DNA of 64,000 nucleotides. It comes from Bacillota bacterium (lineage in GTDB: Bacteria; Macinerneyibacteriota; Macinerneyibacteria; Macinerneyibacteriales; DSCS01). The position numbers and the translations under genes are program-made. The notes under the pieces are model-generated. The model was not told the DNA's origin and did no database searches. It worked only from the letters and a program-made list of their open reading frames with translations. The DNA is taken from NCBI GenBank assembly GCA_011048995.1, contig DSCS01000062.1, forward strand, positions 1 through 64,000, in the 5' to 3' direction. Position 1 is the stretch's first letter, and every line of letters starts with the position of its first letter. This document shows, piece by piece, positions 38,766 through 48,809 of the stretch.

Positions 38766-39757
38766 TACATCCTTTTAGCCTGAAGATGTTCCTGATAGGT
38801 TTTGGAAAAATGATGCGAGCCGTCTTTCTTAGAAACAAAATAAAGATAATCTGTCGATGCAGGCTGAAGCACCGCCCTGATCGAATCAAGTCCCGGATTG
38901 TTAATAGGTGTAGGCGGAAGGCCGAAATTTTTATATGTGTTATAGGGTGATTTGATTTCAAGATCTTCAAAATAGAGCTTCTTCCTGTGCGTTCCTAACG
39001 CGAAGAGAACTGTGGCACAGCTTTCCAGTGGCATTCCGATCTCCATCCGTTTAATAAAGACCTGAGCGATCAGCGGGCGCTCTTCTGCCAGACGCGCTTC
39101 TCCCTCGACAATTGAAGCCAGTGTCAGCATTTCATGAAGGGTCCAGGGAGAGTCTTTGAGTATTGTGTCCAGTTGTGCATCTTTCATTTTTTTTTGCAGC
39201 TGTCTGTTCAGAAAAAGGATAATGTCCCGAGCCTTCTCCCCATGCACAAAATAGTAAGTATCAGGATAGCAATAGCCTTCCAGAGACCCCCCCGGGATTT
39301 TGAGTTCTTCCAAAAGGGCCGGATGACGGTAAAGGCTCAGCATGTCATCCCGGTCGTCAAGAATTCCCTTCTCTTCCAAAAGGCCGGCGATTTGAGCAAA
39401 CTGAAACCCTTCGGGAATCGTTACCTTGATCCCCTTTTTATAACCTGTTTTAAACATTCGAGCTAATTCGACAATGCTGACATACCCCTTGAGAGTATAA
39501 TCGCCGGCATTGATCTTCCATTTGAATATTTTATAAAAGAGCTTGAACGACGTGGGGCTTGGAGTGATGCCCCGTTGATAAAGCGAACGGATCACCGTTG
39601 ACAGATTATCCCCTCTTTTGATCTCCAGATAAACGGTCCCCGGGACTTTCAGGGGCCGAAACCACTCAAAGAAAAAAGCAAAAAGAAGAATGGCTATAAG
39701 GCCCGGGATAGCATATTTCTTAAGAGTTGTAAGATGTGTTTTTTCAAAGATCCTCAT
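38762..39757 (-). CDS. mltG: endolytic transglycosylase MltG
   Basis: Single TM, VTIPEGFQFAQIAGLLEEKGI, LASIVEGEARLAEERPLIAQVFIKRMEIGMPLES, SPYNTYKNFGLPPTPINNPGLDSIRAVLQP. Confidence 0.95.
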   Translation of the reverse strand: MRIFEKTHLTTLKKYAIPGLIAILLFAFFFEWFRPLKVPGTVYLEIKRGDNLSTVIRSLYQRGITPSPTSFKLFYKIFKWKINAGDYTLKGYVSIVELARMFKTGYKKGIKVTIPEGFQFAQIAGLLEEKGILDDRDDMLSLYRHPALLEELKIPGGSLEGYCYPDTYYFVHGEKARDIILFLNRQLQKKMKDAQLDTILKDSPWTLHEMLTLASIVEGEARLAEERPLIAQVFIKRMEIGMPLESCATVLFALGTHRKKLYFEDLEIKSPYNTYKNFGLPPTPINNPGLDSIRAVLQPASTDYLYFVSKKDGSHHFSKTYQEHLQAKRMY

Positions 39758-41934
39758 TGAATAGTCAAATCCTTTCCGTCGTGGCCCAATACGATTTTTT
39801 CTCTTTCTGTCAAATCCATGCGCCCTAAAGCCAGCGCCAAAGGAGCAAAGATATGAATCTGGAAAAGACGCTCCATGGAACGAAGCTTATCCTTTTTGGC
39901 TTTCACTTGCTCCACCAAAAACTGAAGAAGCTTATCCTCCGGCACCCATTGAATATCCCATCTCTCTTTGAGATGATGAAGCAGACTGCGCTGAACGATC
40001 TTTTTGAGCTCTTTATCACGCAGTTCTTTAAAAATAACCACCTTATCAATGATCTCCATGATCTCCGTATCCAAAAGGGCAGCCAGCCCCGAATGAACAG
40101 CATCAACATCATAATCCACTTCACTGTCCGGCGTAAAACCTAATTGTTTTTTCTTTTCTTCATAGGCTTTCACTGTCATAATGACCGTGACACCCGACAA
40201 AGAAGAGATTTGTCCCAGATTATCTGTAAAAGACCCCGACCGGAATATTTCAGCAAAAAAGCGTTGAACATCAGGGCAAGCTTTATCGATCTCCTCCAAA
40301 AAGAGGATGCTTAAAGGATATTTCTGAAGTACCCGGGTCAACGTCGAAGGATACATCTCCCCTTTGGATTTATCGGCATAACCGGTTAATTCCCACAGGC
40401 TTTCCGGCTCTTCAAAACGCGACATATCAAAGACAGATATCCGTTCCGAGTCCTCGAACAAAACATCAGCCAGGCTGCGGATCAACTCTTTTTTCCCTAC
40501 ACCCCGAGGACCCACAAAAAGCATGATGCCGTTAGGCATTTGGGGACTCAGATTAAAAGGAGTCTCCCGTGTTGTGACGATTTCAGCGACACTTTCTATA
40601 GCCTCTTCCTGTCCCACAATAACTTTTTTTAATTTTTCCGAAATGCTGTCATAATAACGCCGGTCCCCGCTGATCCGCCAGGCCGGAACACCCAGGGTCT
40701 CAGAAACGGCCTGATAAAGGTCTTCGGATCTCATCCGTCGGGTCGATTTTGTTCTGGCTTTTAAACGAATCTGAGTCGCCGCCATATCCATCAGCTGTAA
40801 GGTCCCGTCGATTTCACCGGTATTAAAAAACTGCTCTGCCAGATAAAAGGCCTGCAGGGCCAGTGGTGAGGAGATAGAAATATTGTGGAAAGTTTCGATC
40901 TCTTTTTTTGATTCATTAATAATCGTCAACACTTTATCAGGAGAAAGATGTTTCATTTTGATCATATGGACTTTTTCTTTCAAAAAGGGGTCCTGATCCA
41001 ATATCAGCGAAATATTCTCCCTTTTTGAAGAGGCAATGATCCGAAGTATCCCCTGGCGCAGAACAGATTTCAAAAGCATGGGGAGGTCAAGCGGCCCTGA
41101 GCCTGTAAAATCGGGATAGATCTCGTCAAAATAAAGAATCGTTTCCGAATGTTCGGAGGCTTCATTCAGAAATTGACGAAAGAGTTCAACAAATTCGTTC
41201 GGGTCCTTGGCTTGACTCATCATGGCGTCTGTCAGAACATGGAGGACTCGGGGCTCTTCCAGCCGTCCTTCACCCTGGGAAAGCCGATAAGCCAGACCTT
41301 CTGCAAGGAGGCTCTTTTCAATGCCCGGACCGCCTACAAGAAGAGGGACATTGCGGTAAATACGGCTGATAACTTCAAGTAAAGTGGCCGTAATACTCCA
41401 TTCTGCAGCCAAAGGCTTTCTGCTTCTTCGATGCACTAATTCACTGAGGTCCACACTAAACTGGGCTAAAAGGCTTTTATCTTCATTAAAAGAACGTTTA
41501 AGCTCGCCGATATAGATCAGGTCATCCAGAGATGAGAGGGAAACGCCTAAACGGGAAAAGAGGCCCGAGAGCTCCTGATCGGCCTCATAAAGAAGAGCCA
41601 ACAGAAGATGAAGCGGTTTTACTTCAGACTCCTGGGACTCCAAAGCGATAATACCGCTCATACGCAGGGCTTCGCGGGTCTGAGGGCTGATCGCCATATC
41701 TTCATCAGGCTCCTGATTCCCTTTTTCCTCTAAAGCCTCCTGTAAGGTCTTGAGCAACTTTCCCGGATCAATATTGTGAATTTTCAGCCAATACTCGACT
41801 TTTTGATCTCCCAGCTCCAAAAGGGCTGTCATCAGGTGAAGGGGGACAATAATCTGATGGCCTTTGTTAAGGGCATCCGTTTCCGCTTTTTGAATGACTT
41901 GCTGTAATTCATCGCTAAAATTGTACTGTTTCAT
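39754..41934 (-). CDS. ClpA/ClpC-like Hsp100 homologue with degenerate ATPase motifs in both AAA+ modules
   Basis: Two Clp_N repeats; D1 LLVGGPGIEKSLLAEGLA; D2 LFVGPRGVGKKELIRSLAD, ILFLEEIDKACPDVQ, QLGF loop; collinear with ClpC. Confidence 0.88.
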   Translation of the reverse strand: MKQYNFSDELQQVIQKAETDALNKGHQIIVPLHLMTALLELGDQKVEYWLKIHNIDPGKLLKTLQEALEEKGNQEPDEDMAISPQTREALRMSGIIALESQESEVKPLHLLLALLYEADQELSGLFSRLGVSLSSLDDLIYIGELKRSFNEDKSLLAQFSVDLSELVHRRSRKPLAAEWSITATLLEVISRIYRNVPLLVGGPGIEKSLLAEGLAYRLSQGEGRLEEPRVLHVLTDAMMSQAKDPNEFVELFRQFLNEASEHSETILYFDEIYPDFTGSGPLDLPMLLKSVLRQGILRIIASSKRENISLILDQDPFLKEKVHMIKMKHLSPDKVLTIINESKKEIETFHNISISSPLALQAFYLAEQFFNTGEIDGTLQLMDMAATQIRLKARTKSTRRMRSEDLYQAVSETLGVPAWRISGDRRYYDSISEKLKKVIVGQEEAIESVAEIVTTRETPFNLSPQMPNGIMLFVGPRGVGKKELIRSLADVLFEDSERISVFDMSRFEEPESLWELTGYADKSKGEMYPSTLTRVLQKYPLSILFLEEIDKACPDVQRFFAEIFRSGSFTDNLGQISSLSGVTVIMTVKAYEEKKKQLGFTPDSEVDYDVDAVHSGLAALLDTEIMEIIDKVVIFKELRDKELKKIVQRSLLHHLKERWDIQWVPEDKLLQFLVEQVKAKKDKLRSMERLFQIHIFAPLALALGRMDLTEREKIVLGHDGKDLTIQ

Positions 41935-43526
41935 TCTTCCTCTCCCTCCATGCGGCTTAATTCTTTGATCTTCATCAGCTGCTCCTTGGTTTCATCCAAT
42001 GTGGGATCCAGGGCCACCGCTTTCTCCCAGGCTTTTACGGCAAATTCTATGCGGTCCAGTTCATAGAGGGCATTGCCCATGGCTTCATAAGCTTTAGCAA
42101 AGTCAGGCCGCTTTTCAATTGATTTTCTGAAAAGGGGGACCGCTTTCTCGGTCAGGTCTTCTTCTACGAGCAGCATGGCCAGGTTATAATAGCTTTCACT
42201 GAATTCCGGATTCAATTTGATCAGTTTCTTAAAAACATCTTTCGCTTTATCTTTCTCACCCTTTTCGCTGAAAGCCAGCCCCAGGTTGCTGTAAGCTCCC
42301 CAAAGACGGTTATTCAAAGTAATGGCTTCTTTGAAACAATCGACAGCGGCATTGTATTCCTGATTCATCATAAAGGTGAGTCCCGTATTGTTTAAATCAT
42401 CGGCTTTTTTCATACGAATCGCCGATTCTTCACTTTGCAGATACTCTTTTTGCAATTCAGCGAAAGCCTCCATCTTCCCCATCCCGTTGACGAAGCTCAA
42501 GGACATGGCTTTCTGGGATTCCACGCAGATATCCATCCCTTCCCGGATCGTCAGGATATTATCCATACCCGTCTCCACCTTTTCCAGGCGCTGACTCATC
42601 TGATGCAGTATCTCCTGTATGCCCTGTAAAACTTCCAGAGTTCTCTGAGATTCCTCGCCCCGTGATTCGATCCCGCTTTTGATGATCTCTGTGAGTTCCT
42701 CTGTTTGCCCTGATAACGCCGCCAACTCATTTTTCAAAGGAGGATTTTGAGAAAACTGTTCTAAGATCTCCGTATGTTTATCCAGGACTTCGGTAAGGCG
42801 GTTGAAAGAACTTCGATTGTCTGTAAGAAAAGAGGGCAAAATCTCAAGGGTCTCCCTGGCTGATTCGGAGAAAAGTGTCAGTTTGTCAAAAGTCTCTTTT
42901 TGAATTTTGAGAGTCGCGGCCAAAGGTTTTTTAAGCGTTTCCAACAACAGCTTCATTGAAGTCATGGGGTCTTCAGATTCCTGATCCGTTATTTTTTTCC
43001 CGGCCAGTTCCAAAGCGTTTTTTACCGCGTCTTTCAACTCGATCACAGATGATCTCATTTCGCGGGCGGCACTCTCCGTTTCTCCCATCTTCAAGGCCAG
43101 GGGGCCCCCGTCTCCGGCTAATCCGGCGATCTCCTTTAATATGGTGCCGTTTTGTGAAATCAGGTCTTCAAGGGTTTTCCATGTATCCTCACGCCCCGAA
43201 ACGAAAGAAGCTGAGCCCCCTCCCTCTTTGAGAAGTGTAAAGAGATCATCAATTTTCTTCCCGTTTTCCATGGCTTTGAAAAATTCTGTCATGGGTTTCA
43301 AACCGTTATTCAAAAGGCTTCCGATTTTTTTGATCAGGACTCCGTTGTCCGCACTGCTCTTTTTGATGAGTTTACCCAATTTTGTCACATTTTCCTGATT
43401 ATGCAGGTCGATCATCTTAAAAATGCAAATGCGGGCGTCAGTATCGTATAGAAAACACCCTTCTTTCATACAGGAAAGGGATTTCCCCTCTTTGTTCTTC
43501 AGAAAGGGGCATAAATTCTTATCCAT
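41931..43526 (-). CDS. TPR protein with N-terminal cysteine cluster and coiled-coil middle
   Basis: N-terminal C-x12-C-x4-C-x9-C (CPFLKNKEGKSLSCMKEGCFLYDTDARIC); C-terminal tandem TPRs. Confidence 0.8.
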   Translation of the reverse strand: MDKNLCPFLKNKEGKSLSCMKEGCFLYDTDARICIFKMIDLHNQENVTKLGKLIKKSSADNGVLIKKIGSLLNNGLKPMTEFFKAMENGKKIDDLFTLLKEGGGSASFVSGREDTWKTLEDLISQNGTILKEIAGLAGDGGPLALKMGETESAAREMRSSVIELKDAVKNALELAGKKITDQESEDPMTSMKLLLETLKKPLAATLKIQKETFDKLTLFSESARETLEILPSFLTDNRSSFNRLTEVLDKHTEILEQFSQNPPLKNELAALSGQTEELTEIIKSGIESRGEESQRTLEVLQGIQEILHQMSQRLEKVETGMDNILTIREGMDICVESQKAMSLSFVNGMGKMEAFAELQKEYLQSEESAIRMKKADDLNNTGLTFMMNQEYNAAVDCFKEAITLNNRLWGAYSNLGLAFSEKGEKDKAKDVFKKLIKLNPEFSESYYNLAMLLVEEDLTEKAVPLFRKSIEKRPDFAKAYEAMGNALYELDRIEFAVKAWEKAVALDPTLDETKEQLMKIKELSRMEGEEE

Positions 43527-43539
43527 CTCTCCTCCTTTA

Positions 43540-46500
43540 TTATTTGGTCAAATAATGTCCAGTCTCAGATTGAGAGAACTGCTGTTTCTCCTGCTCAATA
43601 GTGTTGCGAATAGCCGTGTATTCGTCATCTTCCACAAATCCCTTCAAATAGTGAAGATAATAGAGAGCTTTTTGGAAAAGATGCAGCTCTCTGAAAGCCT
43701 TGACCAGATTCCGGATAATTTTGATTTCGGGTTCACCCAAGGAGAGAGAATCAAATGTGATCTTTCCCGCCGTAGTGATATAACTCATATAATCCCGTTT
43801 TTTCATGTAATAGTTTAACAGAAGGAACAGCCTCAGTTTTTCATCTTCAGGACGTCCGGGTTCCATAAGCAGTCCATAGGCCCGGTCATAATCGCCGCGA
43901 TTGATCAAAATATCAATAAGAGCCAATTTGTCTGAAGGCTCCCGGCTCTTCTCCAGATAAGAGATCCACGCTTCGTCATTGATTCTTTTTACTTCTTCAA
44001 AGAGAGCCATCTGTTCTTTGACCGACCCGGAAAACTCAAGAGCCCGGTGATAATAATCACGGGCTTCAGCTGCTTTGCCTTTGCGCTTCTTTATATCCCC
44101 GCACATGATGGCATACTTGGCTTTCTGACGGGGCTCCGCATTCGTTTTATCCAAATGGGAAAGAACCTCTTCGATCTTATCCACCTGGTCACTCTGATAA
44201 AGATAAGAAAGGTAATAGGTAAAAATACGATTGTCGTATCCTGTCTTTTCCAGAAGAGAGTCAAACAGTTCGACAGCTGTTTGAGGATGATAAAGAAGGA
44301 GTTTCAAATGTCCTTTCATGTAAGCAAAGGCTTCATCTTTTTCTCCCAGCTTTAAAAGAAGACGTGTCATAATCCGTGTTGTTTTGATATTCTGTCCTTC
44401 ATCATCTGTCTTAGCCAGGCGCTCCTTTAACTCGTCAAGATCCTCTCTGCTCAACCGTTCCAGAGCATCATCCAGAGAGGAGAATGCTTCATCCGTTCTT
44501 CCCAATTCTAAAGCCAGATCGATAAAAAGTCGCCAGACAACACCGGTTGAGATATGATCCAGATCCTTTCTGATTTTATCGATGATCTCTTCCTGATATC
44601 CTGAATCCCCTAATTCCATGGCTCTGACATAATGCGGGACAGCTTCTTCATGTTTTCCCGATTCCCAAAAATAATCTCCTAATTTTGTATAAGCGAAAGA
44701 ATCTTCAGGATAATATTCAGTCATCAAACGCAAAACCTGCATATATTTGAGAAAATACTCTTCCTGCACCGTAATCTCTTTTAAAAACATTACAGCCTCA
44801 TCATAAAGGTCGCATTCCAGATAGTTTTTGATCAGCTCCAGCAGGTAGAACTGATCATCGATGTGGTCACGGGACATCTCTTCATAATAAGTCACCAGAT
44901 TTGCTGCTGACTCCCTGTTGATCTTGACAGCCTGATTAAAAAAGGAGACTGCTTCCTTGTGATTCCCTTTCAGATATTCCATTTTTCCGGCTAATATGCG
45001 AAATCTGAATTCCTGGGGTTTCTCCTCTATAACCGCCCGTATCTCTTCCATGATAAGCGTATCCGTATGCTCGTCTTTTCCCGCCACCTTTTCAAACAGA
45101 TCCAGCATGACATCGTGCTCGCCGATACGCCGGTAAATGAGTCCTAAAATATAATAAAGCCCTGGATTGGGTTTAACGATTTTCCGAATATCGTCAGTGA
45201 TATCCCGCACCATATAAAAATGTTCCATTTCTCCATATTTTAACAAGCGCTGGAAACTTTTTATGACGGTCGTCATATCCTCTCTGTTAAAGCTCAACCG
45301 GGCCAGGGCAATATAGATCCAGGGAATCTCGCCATTCACCGTAAGAGCCTCTTTGATAAAAAGATCCATCTCATTGAAAAGATTCTGTTCCATGGCAATC
45401 TTATAGTAGATCTCCACCAGGCTATTATCCACATAACCACGCCTGACAGTCTCCGCCAGAAGGTTGAGGATATTCCCCCCTTCTCCCTGATTGTTCAAAT
45501 AGAGAGTATAAAGCTGTTCGGTGATCTGATCGAAACGGCCGGCATCAAAAAGGATGTTGACAATAGACCATTGCAATTCTCTGTCATGGGGATTGTTCTC
45601 CAAAAGAGAATCGCAGATCCCTGTTACCCCCTCAATAAGCTCCTGATTGCCGGATACCATGATCTTTTTGATCGCCTCGGTGGTCTTAGCCGGGTCATTC
45701 ATCAGAGCATAAAGATGAGCTGAGGCAAAAATAGCGTAGAGATTCGCCGGATCTTTTGAAAGGATAATAGTAATAAGCTGCACCAACTTTTCGGCAGCTC
45801 CGGGAACAGTCTCTGCTAAATGAATAATCGAACGGTAAATATCCTGTACGGCATGATAATCCAGCTTAATAATATCGCCGATAAGGCGCAAGGCCTTATC
45901 TCCCATTTTTTTATCAATATAGATCCCCAGAAGAAGAGTCCGGATCTTTACGGATTTTTTAGACCCTTCCACTACCTTCTCAATGCCTTGAATAGCCTGT
46001 TCCGTCTCGTCGGGGTACCTGTCCATGAGCTCTTTATAATACCGGAAAGCACTTTTCAGATCCCCTCTGTAAAGGGAGAGATCCGCCATCAGATGAATTC
46101 CCGGAAGGGATTGGGACAAATCTGCATTTTTTAGTTTTTCAGACAAATAATCCGCATATCCCTTGTCTATGCGGAATACTTCACTATAGGCTTTGACCGC
46201 CTCTTCAAGCTGCCCCTCATTAAGCTTCATGTCTCCCAAAAGCTTATAAGCTGTGCTTTTATCAGCGACTTTATCTAAAAGCTCTTTTAATAAAGGTTCA
46301 ATATCCGGAGATGAAAAATCTTTGATTTGCGTCAGTTTTCGAAAAGCTTCGTCATATTGCCCTAATGCCATCTGAAAACGGCATTGGGCCAAAAGGATAG
46401 GCGTCCGGGGGCCGGTCTTCAGATAAATATCAGTCAAATATTCTTCCAAAAAGGACAACTTTTCAGGATCTTTTTCATTTTCCGCTAACCGGGTAATATA

Positions 46501-47328
46501 AAAAACTGACTTTTCGTAATTCTCACCGTAATAGTAAATATCTGCCAAAGACTTCAGCCCCTGAGGCGTTTGCTCAACAGATCCGATAAAAGGCTCTAAC
46601 CGTTCCAGTGCAGCGGGTGCTAAGGCATGTCTGATCTTTACGGCAGAAAGAAGATGCCCGGTGGCTGCTTCTGTCTCCCCCAAGGCCAATTCCGTAAGCC
46701 CGGCATAATAGAAAGGAAAAGGATTGACACTGTCTAATCCTGAAATCTCCTCAAGAAGCGTCTTCATTTTTTTCAAAAGGTCTTTTATACCGTTTTCTAA
46801 AACTCTTTGAACGGGAGTAAACGCTTCTTCTTCCTTTTTCAAAAGAACGCGGACGATGACAAGAGAACATAGAAGGTCAAAATTCTTTTTAAAGACCCCC
46901 TCTTCCCCTGAGACTTTGAGAAGCTTGTCCATCTTTTCAGACAATTCTCTTTCCAGTTTTTGAAGCTCTTCGACTTTTGTCACTCTCAGGACAAGAGCTG
47001 CATTTTTATACTCTTTTCTTTGGATATAGAGATCAAAAAGAAAAAGATCAGCCGCTTTAGAATATGGAAAAGCTTGGCGGAAATCCTGTTTAATGTACCC
47101 GATGACATAATCCGGAGCTTTGATCTTATATTTGACGATCTTGCTTAGAGTCTTAACGGCATTCTCATCATCTTTCTGAAAAGAATAGACTTCGACCAGC
47201 TTCCACAAAAGGTCGCCGTCGTCAGGATACTGCAACAAAGCATCCTGCAATTTATACATCGCATCAGTATAATCTCCGGCGCGGCATATCTTGTCAACTC
47301 TTTTGAGAAGTTTGTCGTTTTTCCCCAT
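43540..47328 (-). CDS. giant TPR-repeat protein (1262 aa)
   Basis: Continuous TPR-like helical repeats, no signal peptide seen. Confidence 0.85.
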   Translation of the reverse strand: MGKNDKLLKRVDKICRAGDYTDAMYKLQDALLQYPDDGDLLWKLVEVYSFQKDDENAVKTLSKIVKYKIKAPDYVIGYIKQDFRQAFPYSKAADLFLFDLYIQRKEYKNAALVLRVTKVEELQKLERELSEKMDKLLKVSGEEGVFKKNFDLLCSLVIVRVLLKKEEEAFTPVQRVLENGIKDLLKKMKTLLEEISGLDSVNPFPFYYAGLTELALGETEAATGHLLSAVKIRHALAPAALERLEPFIGSVEQTPQGLKSLADIYYYGENYEKSVFYITRLAENEKDPEKLSFLEEYLTDIYLKTGPRTPILLAQCRFQMALGQYDEAFRKLTQIKDFSSPDIEPLLKELLDKVADKSTAYKLLGDMKLNEGQLEEAVKAYSEVFRIDKGYADYLSEKLKNADLSQSLPGIHLMADLSLYRGDLKSAFRYYKELMDRYPDETEQAIQGIEKVVEGSKKSVKIRTLLLGIYIDKKMGDKALRLIGDIIKLDYHAVQDIYRSIIHLAETVPGAAEKLVQLITIILSKDPANLYAIFASAHLYALMNDPAKTTEAIKKIMVSGNQELIEGVTGICDSLLENNPHDRELQWSIVNILFDAGRFDQITEQLYTLYLNNQGEGGNILNLLAETVRRGYVDNSLVEIYYKIAMEQNLFNEMDLFIKEALTVNGEIPWIYIALARLSFNREDMTTVIKSFQRLLKYGEMEHFYMVRDITDDIRKIVKPNPGLYYILGLIYRRIGEHDVMLDLFEKVAGKDEHTDTLIMEEIRAVIEEKPQEFRFRILAGKMEYLKGNHKEAVSFFNQAVKINRESAANLVTYYEEMSRDHIDDQFYLLELIKNYLECDLYDEAVMFLKEITVQEEYFLKYMQVLRLMTEYYPEDSFAYTKLGDYFWESGKHEEAVPHYVRAMELGDSGYQEEIIDKIRKDLDHISTGVVWRLFIDLALELGRTDEAFSSLDDALERLSREDLDELKERLAKTDDEGQNIKTTRIMTRLLLKLGEKDEAFAYMKGHLKLLLYHPQTAVELFDSLLEKTGYDNRIFTYYLSYLYQSDQVDKIEEVLSHLDKTNAEPRQKAKYAIMCGDIKKRKGKAAEARDYYHRALEFSGSVKEQMALFEEVKRINDEAWISYLEKSREPSDKLALIDILINRGDYDRAYGLLMEPGRPEDEKLRLFLLLNYYMKKRDYMSYITTAGKITFDSLSLGEPEIKIIRNLVKAFRELHLFQKALYYLHYLKGFVEDDEYTAIRNTIEQEKQQFSQSETGHYLTK

Positions 47329-47340
47329 ATCGGCCCTTCA

Positions 47341-48216
47341 TCATCCGTAATACCCCAAACGCCTTAAAGCACGACTGTCTTTTCTCCAGTTCTTGATCAC
47401 TTTGACGCCAATATCCAAAAAGACCTGACGGCCCAAAAATTCTTCGATTTTTCTGCGGGACTCCTTCCCCACAGTCCGGATCATGGCTCCGCGCTTCCCG
47501 ATCAGTATTCCCTTTTGCGATTCACGCTCACAAATAATAGCGATACGGATGTATTTCTCATTCATCTCTTCTGCCACGATCGCAACGGAATAGGGCAACT
47601 CATCAAAAACATGATAGATGATAGTCTCCCTAACCATCTCCTCTATCATATAACTTTTGTCCTTATCCGTCAACATATCTTCGGGAAAGTACGGAGGCCC
47701 TTCCGGAAGGGATAAAGCCATAAAACGCCTCAAATGTTCAATTTGATCCCCTTTAAGGGCCGATACAGGGAATATATCCGTTACATCTGTCTCCCGGTGA
47801 AGAATATCCATGACAGACAGAAGTTCATTCTTGTTTTTTATCAGATCGCTTTTGTTAATGATCATAAGAGTCTTAGCAGCAGCTCCGCGGAACTTCTCCC
47901 ATGCTTTTTTATCTTTAGGCCCGAATCCCAGACTACCGTCAATGACAAAAAGGATCAGTTCCACGCCTTCTAAAGCCCCTTTGATGTTGGCAACCATATA
48001 TTCTTCTAAAGGCATCTTCGGGACAATGACGCCGGGGGTGTCCAAAAAGACAACCTGTGTCTCCAAGTCCTTCCAATGCGCTATAGCCCGAATCCTGTCC
48101 CGGGTGGTCTGGGGGCGGGGAGAGACAATATTGACCTTATGGCCCACAAGCCTGTTGATCAGGCTTGACTTCCCGACGTTGGGGACACCCACCACTGCTG
48201 CAAATCCTGACCTCAC
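47341..48216 (-). CDS. era: GTPase Era
   Basis: GVPNVGKSSLINRLVG, DTPGV, INKSD, KH-like C-terminus ILIGKRGAMIRTVGKESRRKIEEFLGRQVFLDIGVKVIKNWR. Confidence 0.97.
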   Translation of the reverse strand: MRSGFAAVVGVPNVGKSSLINRLVGHKVNIVSPRPQTTRDRIRAIAHWKDLETQVVFLDTPGVIVPKMPLEEYMVANIKGALEGVELILFVIDGSLGFGPKDKKAWEKFRGAAAKTLMIINKSDLIKNKNELLSVMDILHRETDVTDIFPVSALKGDQIEHLRRFMALSLPEGPPYFPEDMLTDKDKSYMIEEMVRETIIYHVFDELPYSVAIVAEEMNEKYIRIAIICERESQKGILIGKRGAMIRTVGKESRRKIEEFLGRQVFLDIGVKVIKNWRKDSRALRRLGYYG

Positions 48217-48809
48217 TTATCCTCCAAACTGGCGATTCCGCTGCTGATGACGATCTTCATCCCGGTCTCTACGCTGATATTCAATTTAACCAGTTCTGAT
48301 TCTTTAACAAAGATCATCATTCCCGAGGTCGGGTTAGGAGTCGTCGGGATAAACACGGCGACATAGTCTTTTCCGTTGAGTCCCTCTTGTTCTCCCAGCG
48401 TCACATCCATCTTTTCAGTAATAAAGGCTAAAGAATAAACCCCTTTTCGGGGATACTCGATAAGAGCGACACCTGTGAAAAGGTAGTTGCCACGGCCTAA
48501 AACAGCCGATGTGATCTGCTTTGTCAACTTATAGATCCTGTTGACAAGAGGCATTTTTAGAAAAAGGTATTCAGGAATACGAATGATCCAGCGCCCGATA
48601 AAATTCTTGACCAGAAAACCCACAAGGATGATGACAGCAAGGCTGAGAATGATCCCGATACCGGGAATCTCAATATAAAGATTCCTTCTCATCCAGATAT
48701 CAAATTTAGCGAAGATAAGGTAAACTAAATAGACGGTAAGCAAAAAAGGTAACAATGTGACGATACCGGCAATCAGGTATGTCCTTAAAACAGCGATGAT
48801 GCGTTTCAT
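48213..48809 (-). CDS. DUF502 family membrane protein
   Basis: TYLIAGIVTLLPFLLTVYLVYLIF, IPGIGIILSLAVIILVG, PTTPNPTSGMMIFV. Confidence 0.88.
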   Translation of the reverse strand: MKRIIAVLRTYLIAGIVTLLPFLLTVYLVYLIFAKFDIWMRRNLYIEIPGIGIILSLAVIILVGFLVKNFIGRWIIRIPEYLFLKMPLVNRIYKLTKQITSAVLGRGNYLFTGVALIEYPRKGVYSLAFITEKMDVTLGEQEGLNGKDYVAVFIPTTPNPTSGMMIFVKESELVKLNISVETGMKIVISSGIASLEDK

